DNA of 64,000 nt from Oryzias latipes (Eukaryota; Chordata; Actinopteri; Beloniformes; Adrianichthyidae), in contig NC_019866.2 in the NCBI RefSeq assembly GCF_002234675.1, positions 7,469,261 through 7,533,260 of the forward strand, written 5' to 3'. Positions within the stretch are counted from its first letter, which is position 1, and each line of letters begins with the position of its first letter. This document shows, one piece after another, positions 36,440-48,428 of this stretch. The position numbers and the translations under genes are program-made. Under the pieces are notes generated by a model, which worked only from the letters and a program-made list of their open reading frames with translations, was not told the origin of the DNA and did not search any database.

Positions 36440-36720
36440 ACTAACTGGTGCGCACCAGTTAGTTTCAGGTGCGCACCAGTTAGTTTCAGGTGCGCACCAG
36501 TTAGTATCAGGTGCGCACCAGTTAGTTTCAGGTGCGCACCAGTTAGTATCAGGTGCGCACCAGTTAGTTTCAGGTGCGCACCAGTTAGTTTCAGGTGCGC
36601 ACCAGTTAGTATCAGGTGCGCACCAGTTAGTTTCAGGTGCGCACCAGTTAGTTTCAGGTGCGCACCAGTTAGTTTCAGGTGCGCACCAGATACTAACTGG
36701 TGCGCACCAGTTAGTATCAG
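36440..36720 (+). repeat. 21-bp tandem array, left arm
   Basis: About 13 copies of GGTGCGCACCAGTTAGTWTC plus A. Every unit contains the 10-bp palindrome GGTGCGCACC; the first one is embedded in a longer perfect 24-bp palindrome. The only variation is mostly TTTCA versus TATCA. A small inversion occurs at the inner end (about 36680-36720). Confidence 0.92.
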
Positions 36721-36857
36721 AAGATATCAGAGAGTTGACCTACTTGCTCATTGTGCACCAAGTAGCTACAGTTGTCTTGAGAATGGCTAAAGTTGAGGAT
36801 ATGGACCTTGTAAACTTTCTGAAAACAAGAAATATTACTGACAATGTCATAATGTCA

Positions 36858-37006
36858 CCTGAAACTAATTGGTGCGCACCTGAAACTAACTGGTGCGCAC
36901 CTGATACTAACTGGTGCGCACCTGAAACTAACTGGTGCGCACCTGAAACTAACTGGTGCGCACCTGAAACTAACTGGTGCGCACCTGATACTAACTGGTG
37001 CGCACC
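36858..37006 (-). repeat. 21-bp tandem array, right arm (inverted)
   Basis: Seven copies of the left-arm unit in reverse complement. On plus it is open in one frame and would read as a heptapeptide repeat, P-E/D-T-N-W-C-A, inside a 113-residue frame starting at 36735. Confidence 0.92.
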
Positions 37007-38759
37007 AATAATTTATTTTTTTTCCTTTTTACTTCAAAAAAAATATTTTACTCCCAAAAAATCTTTTTTTACTTGAAAAAAAAATTTTTTTCCTCCAGTT
37101 TTTTTTTTTTTTTCATCAATGGCCCTTTAGGGGCTCCGTATTTTTTACTTGAAAAAAAATATTTTTTCCTCCAGTTTTCTTTTTTTTTTTCATCAATGGC
37201 CCTTTAGGGGCTCCGTAGATTTCAGACGAAATACATTAGCAAATGTAAAAAAACAACAATATATGTAATTTACAGACAATAATATTTTTGGTATGACAGC
37301 ATACTATGAAAAAAGTGAACCGATAATGGATTTTAGTACAATCACGTTCTCCTTTATTTTTTGTCCCACTGACAAAGGCACACTTAGCTCTGCAGCATCA
37401 TCTCCTTTATTAGAGAAGTTCTGCAGCTTTTAATGTAACAATCATCTCTACATGGGTGTGCATTGAGTGGGCTGAAAAAAGAAGGAATGCTCTATATCAG
37501 GAGTGTTAAAATTGTCACTTATGAGGACGCACAAATTACCTCTGTCAGAAGGTTAGAAGTAATTCCGATAAAATCAATTACTACTGACGTCACTGATGAC
37601 CTTGACTGGATCTGTGTTGGGTTTTTCGTTGCTCTGGAAACTGCTCTGCAATTCTTTCTGGAGACTGCTTTGGGATGTGGTATAGTTGGATTTGGTGGAC
37701 AGTTTGCAGTGGTTTATCCTCAAGATTTACAATTGGATTTCTGTGTGTGTGTGCGTTTGTGTGTATTTTGACAGGTTTTTCTTTCTAATGCAGTTTACTT
37801 GTTACCCTTGTTTTTTTTCCAAGTTTAAAAAAAAAAAACAGGAGAAAAAAATCAATGAAAACTCTTTAGCTTCTTGTAGTTCAGGAGACTTTTGAGAAGG
37901 AATTGTGCTTCAGAGAAGGCGTCTCCTGACAGCAGACAAAAACAGATCATTTCTGGCAGAAAAACAAACAAAGAACATCAATGTGAACGTACAGGGCATG
38001 GAAAAATGCTGAACTATTCACTCTGATTTAGTCCTGTATTGGTCTTTCTACTTTAAGCATCACTGCACTTATGATTATCTGACTCATATAACAGGAGCTT
38101 GACATTAAAGGATAAATCTGAACAATTTAGGAGGACAAAGAGGCCTGTCGTGAAGCACGGCAGAAAGGTTACATTATCATCACTCAGATGGACCACATTT
38201 CTGTCACACTTTCTCGTCATGGTTACCACTCAAAATCCATTTATAACCACTTCTTTTTTTCCCCAGCACTCACACAACTGAATGAGATCATATTGGGAGC
38301 GATGGGGGGTTAAATGCCTTTTCCAAGACGACGGATTAGCAGGGTCAGGAAGCAAACTGACCCTCAGACTGACAGACGTACTGGTCCTGACCTGCAGCCA
38401 TCAGACGCCTGTTCTGATCTGTCTAAGGCTGCAGGAGAAACCAAATCAAGAGTCAGAAAGATAGTACTGTGCATCTTTTTATTATGGCACCTTTATGTTG
38501 ACATCTGTAAGGGTGCTTCTGTGAAACATGGTAGCATTGCACAATTCAAAAATATAAATCACCTGTTTATGTTGTGAAAAACAAACATGTTATACTTTCT
38601 TTTTTATAAAGACATCTAAAATGCATATTTACAAAGAATTCAAACCTTCAAATTAAACTCTTTCTGTTTAGTCACGTAAAATACAAATAAAAAATATAAA
38701 TCTTTCTAAAAATAAAAGATGAATTTAGAGATATTAAATAGATGATTCATTCAGGCATT

Positions 38760-38885
38760 ATTCATCTTCTAAACCCTTTTTGTCCCTTTCAGGGTCACTA
38801 GGCTGCCGGAGCCTATCCCGGCCACTCGTGGCCGAAGGCTGGGGACACCTTGGGCAGGTCACCAGTCTGTGGCATAGATGATTTT
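38760..38885 (+). repeat. Dispersed teleost repeat fragment
   Basis: CATCTTCTAAACC...GGGTCACTAGGCTGCCGGAG, CCTATCCCGGCC and GGTCACCAGTCTGTGGCA match a widespread teleost interspersed repeat. Its class cannot be fixed from this fragment. Confidence 0.5.
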
Positions 38886-40605
38886 AGTTTATGTTAAGTT
38901 TATGACTTAATTAGTTCCAGCATATTCCCACTTCAAATATCTGTTTTTGCTTTTTCTGTCATTGGTGAGTGCATTTGAAATGTGATTTTCTGCCTTTTTC
39001 TGCTGTAAACTTTTATTTTTTCAGTAGAGATAAAAAAGTGTAACTAAACTCTGTCTTCAGAGGAACAGTGAGAGTGCCATCTACAGGCTTCAACGCAGCA
39101 CTGCAGCTGCATTTAGCTCCTCAAGACATGGAGAAATACTTTGTTTTTTCCTACCTGCAACTGGTAATGAGTTTCTCCAAATCTATGCATGTTTTGCAGA
39201 GTTTATGAGGCATTTGTTTACTGAATGCAACGGATGTGGATGAACAAAACTGACACTCGGATCAATTTGTGGTTTATTGCCTTTTTGGTCCGGGTTCCTT
39301 GAAGTCTTCTCATTAACTCAAACAGGTCCAAGGGGGGGAACCTGACAACTAGGCTGCCAACAGTTTTCATAAAAAATCATAATTCCACTGAATGACAATA
39401 CATAATTTGTACATGTTTGCTTAACTAAGAAAGAAAACATAACATGACAAATTAAATAAGTGATTGATATGATTCATGAAGGAAATTCCTCTCTGTCTCT
39501 GAAATACAGCACTAAAGACAACAATAAAACAGCAATAAAGACACTCTGCTGCTTATGTGCAGATTTTATTAAAAATGAATATAAAAAATTCCCTTTTGGG
39601 GCTTTGGAAGTAGAAATCACTTCAGTTGACCCATCTATGCTGCAAAAGAGTTAACAATGGAAGAAAAAAAAGTGATATTTTTAATTTAGACAAGAAAAAG
39701 AACAATCTCTTCTTAATACATTAGTATTTTTTTAATACTAAACTTACTTTCTATGTACGAACATTTTACAAAACGGCACAGTCAATTAAAAGTCCACAAA
39801 GCGATCATTTTTTTCACATCTCTTTAAGATCTGGTTCCACCAAGACAAAAAATAAAAATAAGGCTGTTCCAGAACATAAATAAAGCAGACACCAAAGGAA
39901 CATTCTTTGTTTGTTTTTGCAGTCGTAAAAATGAATAAATACTCCACTAAACAGATAAAAAATTTTTGTTGTTTTGTGCAAACGTGTCCTTTGGGTTATA
40001 AAACCACAATATTTTTAGGCTGGTCTAAAAAATGATTGTTTGGACTCAAATAGAAGTTTATTTAAACAATAATAACCATCACATTTATGCAATAACTGTT
40101 CAGTGAATGTTCCATTTAGTATTATTTTATGCATAGATGGACTTTGTGAATCTGGTCTTTTCCTATTGGACACCGTTGAACCCCAATAGTACTCTAAGAC
40201 CGGACCTGGATAAGGGATCAGAAGTCTAAAGTACCACAATACAAACAAAGGGCTAAGTCATCTTCAAGTTTAGTAAAGTTTTGCAGAGCAGTCCTTTATG
40301 TTTACACATTTGAACCCGAATATAATACTTTTTAATTGAATCAATTATTAGAACTAAAACAGGCTCAAAAAGTGTTTCTGTAAACCTCAAAGCGCTGAAA
40401 TGTTTTTGTGGTTCCTCTTTCAGAGGGTATGGGTGAAGCAAAGGAATAAAACTACAACTTGTCTTTAATTTATTTGTCCCAAAAATGTTTGAAAAATTCA
40501 GCGAGGATAAGTAAAAATGACGTAGCAGATGATGGAAAAAAAAAAACCCACAAAACTTAAAAAATCCAGCAAAATGTTGGGAATGTTAGTTACAGCAAGA
40601 GGCCC

Positions 40606-40834
40606 TTAAAGTCCCACTCTGATCCACTATTATCAAATCGCTCCCAGTGGTCTTTTAGCCAAAATCATTTTTTTTAAAGAGCATTTTTTATCCGTTCCTG
40701 ATTCAAAACAATTTGAATAAAGAAATGCTCAGAATTGAAATATTTAGTTATATTTTTTTATAAATCTCTTCCATCTTCAGAAAAATGCCACAAGATCATA
40801 TTAAAACACAATTTTTATCAGAGTGGGTCTTTAA
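40606..40834 (-). mobile_element. Complete short family A MITE with both terminal repeats
   Basis: TTAAAGTCCCACTCTGAT at 40606-40623 and ATCAGAGTGGGTCTTTAA at 40817-40834 are inverted repeats with one mismatch in 18. Interior AAATGCCACAAGATCATATT is family-typical. It is a 229-bp internally deleted derivative. Confidence 0.8.
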
Positions 40835-41327
40835 ATGCTTGAATATTGGTCTCAATATAAATAAAATTACACATTTTTGCTGTGTCTTCTATCATAAAAT
40901 TGCTTCTGCATGAAAAAAAAATAAAAGCGCATTAAAAGGTATGTTTTGATCATGTAAATGCACGGGGCTGCACCAATGTAAAAAGGATTTCTGCTCAGTG
41001 GTTTGTTTTACTGAGAAAGCAGCTGAACTGACTGACTCAAAGTTGTGTTTTAGAGCTTAAAGAAATGAAAAAAATAAAAGCTGCAGCCCATGAGTCTTTT
41101 TTACACATTGTTACACGCTCTCTATAAAACAATTTTGATCAACAACAAACTTATCTAAATTCAATAAAATCAGGAGTTTGGATTTTAAATACTTAAATAG
41201 ATAGAAATTTTTGTTATTCTATTACACAAACTGTACACATCTGGCTTTACAATGCAATTAAACTGACAAGTTCAGAAAACCCTCAGATACTATTTTATCA
41301 AAAATATGTGTTGATTTAGTAGCATTC

Positions 41328-41333
41328 TTTATT
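41328..41333 (-). terminator. Candidate polyadenylation signal of axin1
   Basis: AATAAA on minus about 140 bp after the stop. Other AATAAA hexamers occur further on, so the used site is uncertain. Confidence 0.35.
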
Positions 41334-41474
41334 TAGTACACTTTACAGTGCTACATTACACAGTTCAGAGGAGAAAGAGACCCCTTTCTCGTATTATTGT
41401 CATTTGTTCTTCATGTCCCGTCCATCTTGAGACACTTTCTGCTCCTCACTGCGTCGTCTTCATTAACTTACACT

Positions 41475-41601
41475 TCAATCGACCTTTTCCACTTTCCCAA
41501 TGATCTTGTCCTCGAAGATCGGAAGGACATCGCCGTCCTCTCGAATCTCTTCAAACACCACCCCGCAGTCGAACTCATCGCTCACCTTCTTGAAATAATA
41601 T
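41475..41601 (-). CDS. axin1: axin1 coding exon 10: second half of DIX domain and stop
   Basis: Encodes [20 protein letters not shown] and ends [16 protein letters not shown], the canonical Axin1 terminus. Acceptor TTTTTTTAG. Confidence 0.96.
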
Positions 41602-44600
41602 CTAAAAAAAAATGTACAACTACTTGAGGTTTCAGCTTTTTCTGAGCAGTTATTCTTTGAAATTCATCTACATTTTTCCAAAAAGCATCAAAATGACAAT
41701 TTTCCATCAAACAGCAGCATGAAATGCACCTGTAATTTCCTTTTTTTGTCAGAAGTTCCTTGAACTGGCCCAGTGTGACCACCGTCCCTTTGACCGACGT
41801 CCTGTATGGTATCAGCTCCTCGCAGAAGTAATACGCCACTGTTAGGTTTTCACACGCTGCCTTCTTTGTGGCTTTCTGCCTGTAGGTTTTTTAAAAAGAA
41901 AACTTTTTAGAGGAAGAAATTTGGCTTTTTTTTACGAAAACATTTTTACCACTACAGTATCAACATTTTACAAATAAATATGATTTACAGAGAAATAAAA
42001 GAAGAAAAATTGGGCAATTTGTGGCTGAAAGGCATTTTTAGTGTTAAATTTAATATACAAGAAAATGCATTGAATTGATGTCTATATTTAAACAAGAAAC
42101 TAAATAAATGTCATTACATGATTATATATTCAAACTTAACTTTGTTTTGTTTTACTTTTCCCATGCTTGATATGTATTTGAGTACTGCAAAAGCTTATTT
42201 TTCATCTTTAGTTTAAGCTGAATTGGTAAAAGATAAGTGGTCACCTCCAAAACTTTATTTTTTTTCCTTAATAACCACACACATTTTTGGGATTTTGAGT
42301 TACTAGTTACAGATTCAGTAAGTAATCAATTAAAATTACAACAATAATTGAAATTTCCAAACTACGTTCAAACAATAGTGGGTGTGAACTTGTTCAACTA
42401 ACTAATGGCAATTAAAGAAAAGGGCGCAAAGCCTCTGCTACAACAAGAAACCTCTAAAAGTATATGAATAATATTTAAATCTAAAATTATGATTTTTTTT
42501 TTAGATACAATAGAGAAAGTGTCTTTATTTATTAAATACATATGCGTTTTCCTATTTGGCAATAACAGGTGATGTACATCAATTGAAACTGACATTTTAT
42601 TAAAAAAATAAAATAGAGGAAGTATAGTTAGTTTACTTCTTTTAAGACCGTAAAGGCAGATACTGAGGGGGCTGCAAGTGTAGCTGACTGCCGTTTATTT
42701 TATTTTTTTGCTGGTGTGCAGCTTATCTGCCTTTCATGTCTTCTTACACCTTTCTACTGTTCTCCTCTGTGTTTAGTAGCTACCTGAGCTAGCACGAAAA
42801 AGAAAAGTTTCTCACATAATACATAAAAAACCAACCTGATCTTCAACACTCTGGTGAGTTCGCCTCTGCAGGAGCAGAGAAAACACGCACCTCTACTTCC
42901 TTTGTCTGCTCTCCATGGGAAACAAGAGCACTCGTGCTTTCATCCTTAAAGCCCGATCAGTTATTTATAACAAGTTTGAAAATAATTGGGTTTTTTTTCC
43001 TATTGAATTGAATTTACCATAAATGGTTAATTCAGAGTGAACCCTAAGAATGTCTCAAACAGAAAAGAAGACAACAGGAAAACTGCAATAAAGCTATTTA
43101 ATGCTATTTATAGTTTATATTTTTCTGAACATTTGATCAGGACTAAAAATAAATAAAGAGAGAGAGAGACAACATCAGGGAGAAATGTTAATTTAATTTT
43201 GTTTTTTAGCATTGACCCTATGAAAACTGGAACGAGTGAGCCACCCATAGAAAACAGCTTATTTTCGGTTCTAATAAAATCACATCAATTTAGTTGCCTA
43301 TTTTTTAAGTATACAGATGCCACAATGTTTGAACCACAAATCATCAGTAAGTAGTGATTGGTCAGAGTCGGTCTGAGTCATCATTACTATGGCAACCAGT
43401 GGCGCCAATCAGGAATGAGCTTGTTGAAAGTTTACCACTTGAAAGTGCGCTTGGAAGAATCTGTAAATCAAATGTTTTGAATGTTCAACAGGAGACCACA
43501 GGCTTTTATATGAGGGATCTGATTGGCCAGTTTATAATATATAAATAACTTGCAGTGCAGAAAAGAAATACAACTAGCAAGAATGTGTTAAAAACAGATA
43601 ACAGGGCAAGAATTGTTATTCTGACAAATAGATTGACTAAGTAACAGCTGTTTATTTCTCTATAGGAGTCTATGGGATTTTGGCTTCTTTGAGCCAGCAG
43701 CTACTTCCTGTTTGGAATGCGAGGGGGGAAGGGTCACTCAATCCAGGTTTCACATACAGTCAATGTTCTTTACTTGGAAATGCAATATTAGTTAGTATTT
43801 TTCACTCATTTACAGCAATTTCTAGCAAAGATGGTTTCAATTAGTTTTCAATGTAAGAATTCCCAGCTTCATAGATAAAGGTTTCACCTTTGTTTGATTA
43901 AAAACCATTGATTTCAATTGAAATCCTTTAAAAATGCATATTGTATTTTGTCAGTGATGTTTAGCTCTGATCGCAGTCATTTTGCACATACTCAGAATTG
44001 AAGAGCTCGTTGTCGGAAACAGCAGGGACCGCGTTGAGAGGTGGAAACATTGCCGGCCTTACCGCGGTGCGCCCTCTCTGGATCACCTGCATCACATACC
44101 TGAGGAACCGAACACCCCCGATATTAAACACACCGACCCAGGAACAGCTCAGAACATACTCTCCTCTGCGAAAAGCAAAAGGATGTCCATCCTCTCACCT
44201 CTGCTTGGGCTGTAAAGGCCCCATCTTAATCTTCTCCTCCTCAAGCCGCCGGCAAACCTCCTCCAGCTGGATGAGGGGGCTGGGAGCGGGGTTGGGGGGC
44301 ATGGTGGGATCCTGGATGAAAGGGTGGGACGGCTGCGCGTTGTTGCGGGGCTGTGAGCTGAGGCACGGGTGCATCGACCCAGATCTGTCCACACAACCGA
44401 GCTGGGATTTCTCGTGGCTTGTGCTTCGCCTGGACCCACTGACACTCCTAAATACATCAAATAGCACCAATCAAACTGTTGTTTGGTGTTAAATACACCT
44501 TTAAGGAGGAAATGAGAGTTATGACAGACCCGTATGGGCTTCTTTTGTGTTGAACCATTTCTTTCTGTCCCTCCGTCAGCCACACAAGAATCTTCTGGTT

Positions 44601-47600
44601 TTTCTCCATTTCCTCTTCTAGTATGCTTCCAGGACGCACATCTTCATCTTTTTTGAACGGCCTTCTAAACTGTGAACCACTTCTACTTCTGCGTGAAAGA
44701 AAACATTAATGAAGAAAAACAAAAAGATCTGGGCTGTGAATCTTAAAATAATAAAAAGAAAAAGGTGTATGAATTGTATCCATACTTGTACCCTGTTTGC
44801 TCCATGGGGTTGGATCTCATTCCATCTGCATAGCTGCGACACTTGGACCCATAATGGCTTGTCTCCATGTTCCATGGAAATGCACCCATGGGTACCTCTG
44901 CCTCCTGCGATTTGCCCTTCCCAGTTCCAAAATGATGGATGTGGTGCACATTTTGGTGGTGGTAGAAGTGGTTCATTTCAAAACTAGGCCTGGATGAGTG
45001 TTTACCCTGGCCTGAATGTCCAGAACCTTTCACCCCTGGGAACACATCCGGAGAGCGGGACTTCGGAGAGTGGCGACCAGTCTTTGGAGACTGGCAGCAC
45101 GGTGTCTTCATGACCCGCTGAACGTGATCATCTAAGATGCTTTCAGGGTTCTCCTCATGAGCGTCTCTTGAAAGGGGACTGCTGTGGCTGCCATCAGCGT
45201 TGCCGGGGTTGTAGTCCTGCAAATGAGCAGCAGGGGGGAATCTGTAACCAGATGAGGATGTGGATGTGTCGACTTCCTCCCCTTCTTCCTCCTTCAGTGG
45301 AGACGGAGAGACACACAAAAAGAAAATCCAAATAAATGATATTCATGAAGATGCTAGACCTTTAAAAATATTTGTACTTTATGGCTTCAATCTAAAGAAA
45401 AAATCTGATTTAGGTAAAATGGTCATTTTTATGCAGTATGTACATGCCATATTGTTATTATCCCATGTCACGAAGACAGCAGCTAGTCTAGATTTAACTT
45501 AACAATCTTGCTCTGATTTACAGATGCTGCGAACATTTGTAATACGTTTTTTGAAAATTGGTTCATTTGGGGATAAAAAGGAAGGATTTGAGCATAAGAT
45601 GGAAAACCCATTGGTGAGAGGAGACATTGGAGATGTATGGCGTTATTCTGTATAGCAGAGCGACATCAGACTAATATTCTAATCCACATCAACAATGTGC
45701 AGGAAAGATTGCAGTTTGAGCTGTAAAAGGCTGTTTCCGATGCAGCTAGAGGAGTGAGCTCCGGATGACAGAGCTTTCATCTTTCCCCGCTTCCTCTAAA
45801 GAAAATAAAAAAGATATGATGTGCAGAACTGTGGAAAAACACTGAAGATGGGTGTCACTTTACTTTTAGGCCAGCTCAAACCCAACAGTTTTACTTTCAA
45901 CATGTCATCATCAACAACAAAAATGCTACTTGTTTGGGTTTTTTTTTAGAACAAACTTCTTCAACTTCAGTCATTTTCAAACAACAGCGCTGATTAGACT
46001 ACGCCTTTTCTGTCACATCTCAATTTTTTTTATAATGAATAGATTTGTGCAGGGTAATTTCAACTAATTAAAATATCATCCTTTTTTTAAAAGTAAGTTA
46101 AAAAAAATCAAAGCTCATATATAACATATATGTATTACTAATACTATAATTGAAGTGTTTTATCATTTCTGATATTACTTTTGGGAACATTTAGTTGTGC
46201 ATCTTAAATGGAAAAATGTTATTTAAGATCAGTGAAAAAAAATATAAAACAGAAAAGTAGAGCTAGTTAGATGCAGCACATTTTACTATTTCAATGTAAG
46301 GAGACGTGGCAAAAGGTTCCTTTTGGAACATTATACCTTTTGTTATTTCTTTCCACCTCCTTTATATGTTATAAATCCCTTTCAAACAACAAAAGCAACA
46401 GCCTTTCACAAAGGAAATCTGTGTCAGGTCATGAATTAAAGGCAATAGTCGATATTTTTACACATTTTAAATAGAAAAATCATACTAAAGGCTCTTTCTG
46501 ACCTTCCTATCTGCTGCTTTTGTGTGTCTTCACAGTTTAGTTTTGCCAAAACTGTATTAAATCAAGACACAAAGTTATAACCAGAATGACTGATCTGTGA
46601 TAAAACTTTGCTTTAATCTTTATAAAACATCCACAGAGCAAAAACTCTTATTTCTAATCTAACAAACGTCTCTTGTCAATGATTTTTACAGATTTACGGT
46701 TATTTCACCCTCGCACACCCAGGCTGTAAATTGATAAGGCCAGCCCTCTTTTTCTTTTCCTCAGATGATATCCTACGGCACACCTAAAGCTCAGTGACAG
46801 ATTTTCTTCTTTCAGGGCCAGCCATGTAAGCTGTCCCTCTAGAGACGCAACGGTTGGCATTGTACACTGAGGGGGATTTCGGTTGAGGAAACAGCAACCC
46901 TTTTTCATCGCGGCATCAAACAAGCGGCTCCGTGTTCCAGGCTTACGACAAGCGGAGTGTGCAGGTGCTCCATCTGATTCATCACCAAAGCCAAGTTGCC
47001 GAGAGGACCAACAGATTTTTGGCCAGTTTAGTCATTTGGCTCTTTTCCTTGCCACACAAGTGGTCTCAATTATTTCATTACAACCTGAAAGATTCAAGCG
47101 TCTCTTGTTTGTAAAGATTTTCGACCTGTCACAACTTCACTAACATTTACAGACACTTTTAACCAGACTTTTATCAGCCGTTCCCCAAGTTAGCCAATTT
47201 AAATAAGTTTTATCAAACGCAAAAATAATATTTTGATTGATTGCTTGATTGAGTGATATCCTTGATTGATTAATAAGAAAGCAAACAGTAGGTAATAAAG
47301 TATTTGAAAAAGGAGTGGGTAGAATAAATTCTCAATAATTTACCCTAACTTACTTACTTACTATTTTTTATGAGTATATTTTTACACAACAAACATGTAA
47401 TCTTTATTCACAAAAGCACAAACACACACAAAAAAACCCCACTAAGATAAGCATCAAGGTACCACCATAGCTTCACAAGTCGTGATAAAATATAAAATTA
47501 TGATCTCTATGAGTTCGAATTATGAGTTAATGTAACTGGATCTGCGCTCACACTGAAGTGAACCGTATCAGAGTTCACTTGCAAGCAAAGGTTTTTCACG

Positions 47601-48298
47601 TTGGACTACTTTTTAAGGTGGTCTACTTTAGCTCACTGGACTTTATCCAGCCAGCTGTGATGAGGAGGTAGAGCAATCGACCTCTGATTGGCCAGTCGCA
47701 GGTTTGGTTCCCGCCTTGCTCTCTCTCCCATGTGTCGAATTATCCTTGGGCAAGACACTGAACCCCACATTGCTCTTAATTGTTAAAGGTTGGTGCCAGC
47801 GTTTGGGAGCGGAGCCACCATTAGTGTGACTGAAACTGTGACTGTAAAGTGCTATAGAATTATACGACATTTCTCTTGCTGTTGTTTTATTAAAATGCTT
47901 ATATTTTTGTTGGGTTTTTTTTAGAAATAGTGGGTTTGGATTCATAATTTTTTGGACAAATATGAAGAAAATCACTGAAGCAGTCAGTGCTCCAAACATC
48001 AGAAAATAAAGAACCCTTACCAGCCGCACTCTCCTCAGCCGCTCCTCCAGTTTTTCCTGAGCTTCCCTCTCCCTCAGGACGCTCTCCAGCCTCCTGATGA
48101 GCTCGGCAGCAAACCTTTCCGGCTCCACATGTATATCCTTTGGAATCCGGTTTGTGCGCTGCGGGGAGAAATATTAAACCGTAAGAATTTCCTAGATTTT
48201 TATTTTTTTACTCTCAAGGACGTTTTCCCAGAATGGACATGTCAATATATAAAAAGTTGGAGATGCTTTAACTTTCACCAAGTTTGTAAAATAAAAAC

Positions 48299-48337
<39 letters not shown>

Positions 48338-48367
48338 ATCTATCTATCTGTTTATCTATCTATCTGT

Positions 48368-48428
<61 letters not shown>

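Larger units (their letters stand above)
36341..37218. mobile_element. Foldback-type element with 27-bp TIRs and inverted 21-bp arrays
   Basis: The first 27 bp (36341-36367, starting CTACGGAGCCCCTAAAGGG) are a perfect inverted copy of 37192-37218. Next inward on each side are A/T homopolymer runs, also inverted. Then come two arrays of a 21-bp unit in opposite orientation: 36440-36720, about 13 units, and 36858-37006, seven units. Between them is a unique loop of about 137 bp. The right terminus is duplicated once with a 77-bp period (37115 and 37192). No convincing target-site duplication was found and no transposase is encoded. Its architecture resembles foldback/Galileo-like DNA transposons (inference). 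Confidence 0.75.
30018..41474. other. Intergenic region between convergent galr2 and axin1
   Basis: Contains galr2 and axin1 3'UTRs, the MITEs and foldback element listed separately, a (TG)n stretch near 37741-37765 and much AT-rich unique sequence. No further gene is supported. Confidence 0.6.

Noticed and set aside
36440..36720. CRISPR-like array of regular repeats
   Set aside because: The 21-bp units are contiguous with no unique spacers, and the setting is a vertebrate genome. It is a tandem satellite inside an inverted-repeat element.
36735..37076. 113-residue ORF with a P-E/D-T-N-W-C-A heptapeptide repeat
   Set aside because: The repeat exists because the DNA unit is 21 bp (a multiple of three). 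No splice or conservation evidence supports translation.
37463..37771. 102-residue ORF
   Set aside because: No recognisable motif, and it runs into a TG simple repeat. Taken as chance.
47643..48128. 161-residue minus ORF starting with the GSK3-binding helix
   Set aside because: Only the first part is exon (48021-48158). After LRRVRL a GTAAGG donor ends it, and the rest is intron and SINE.
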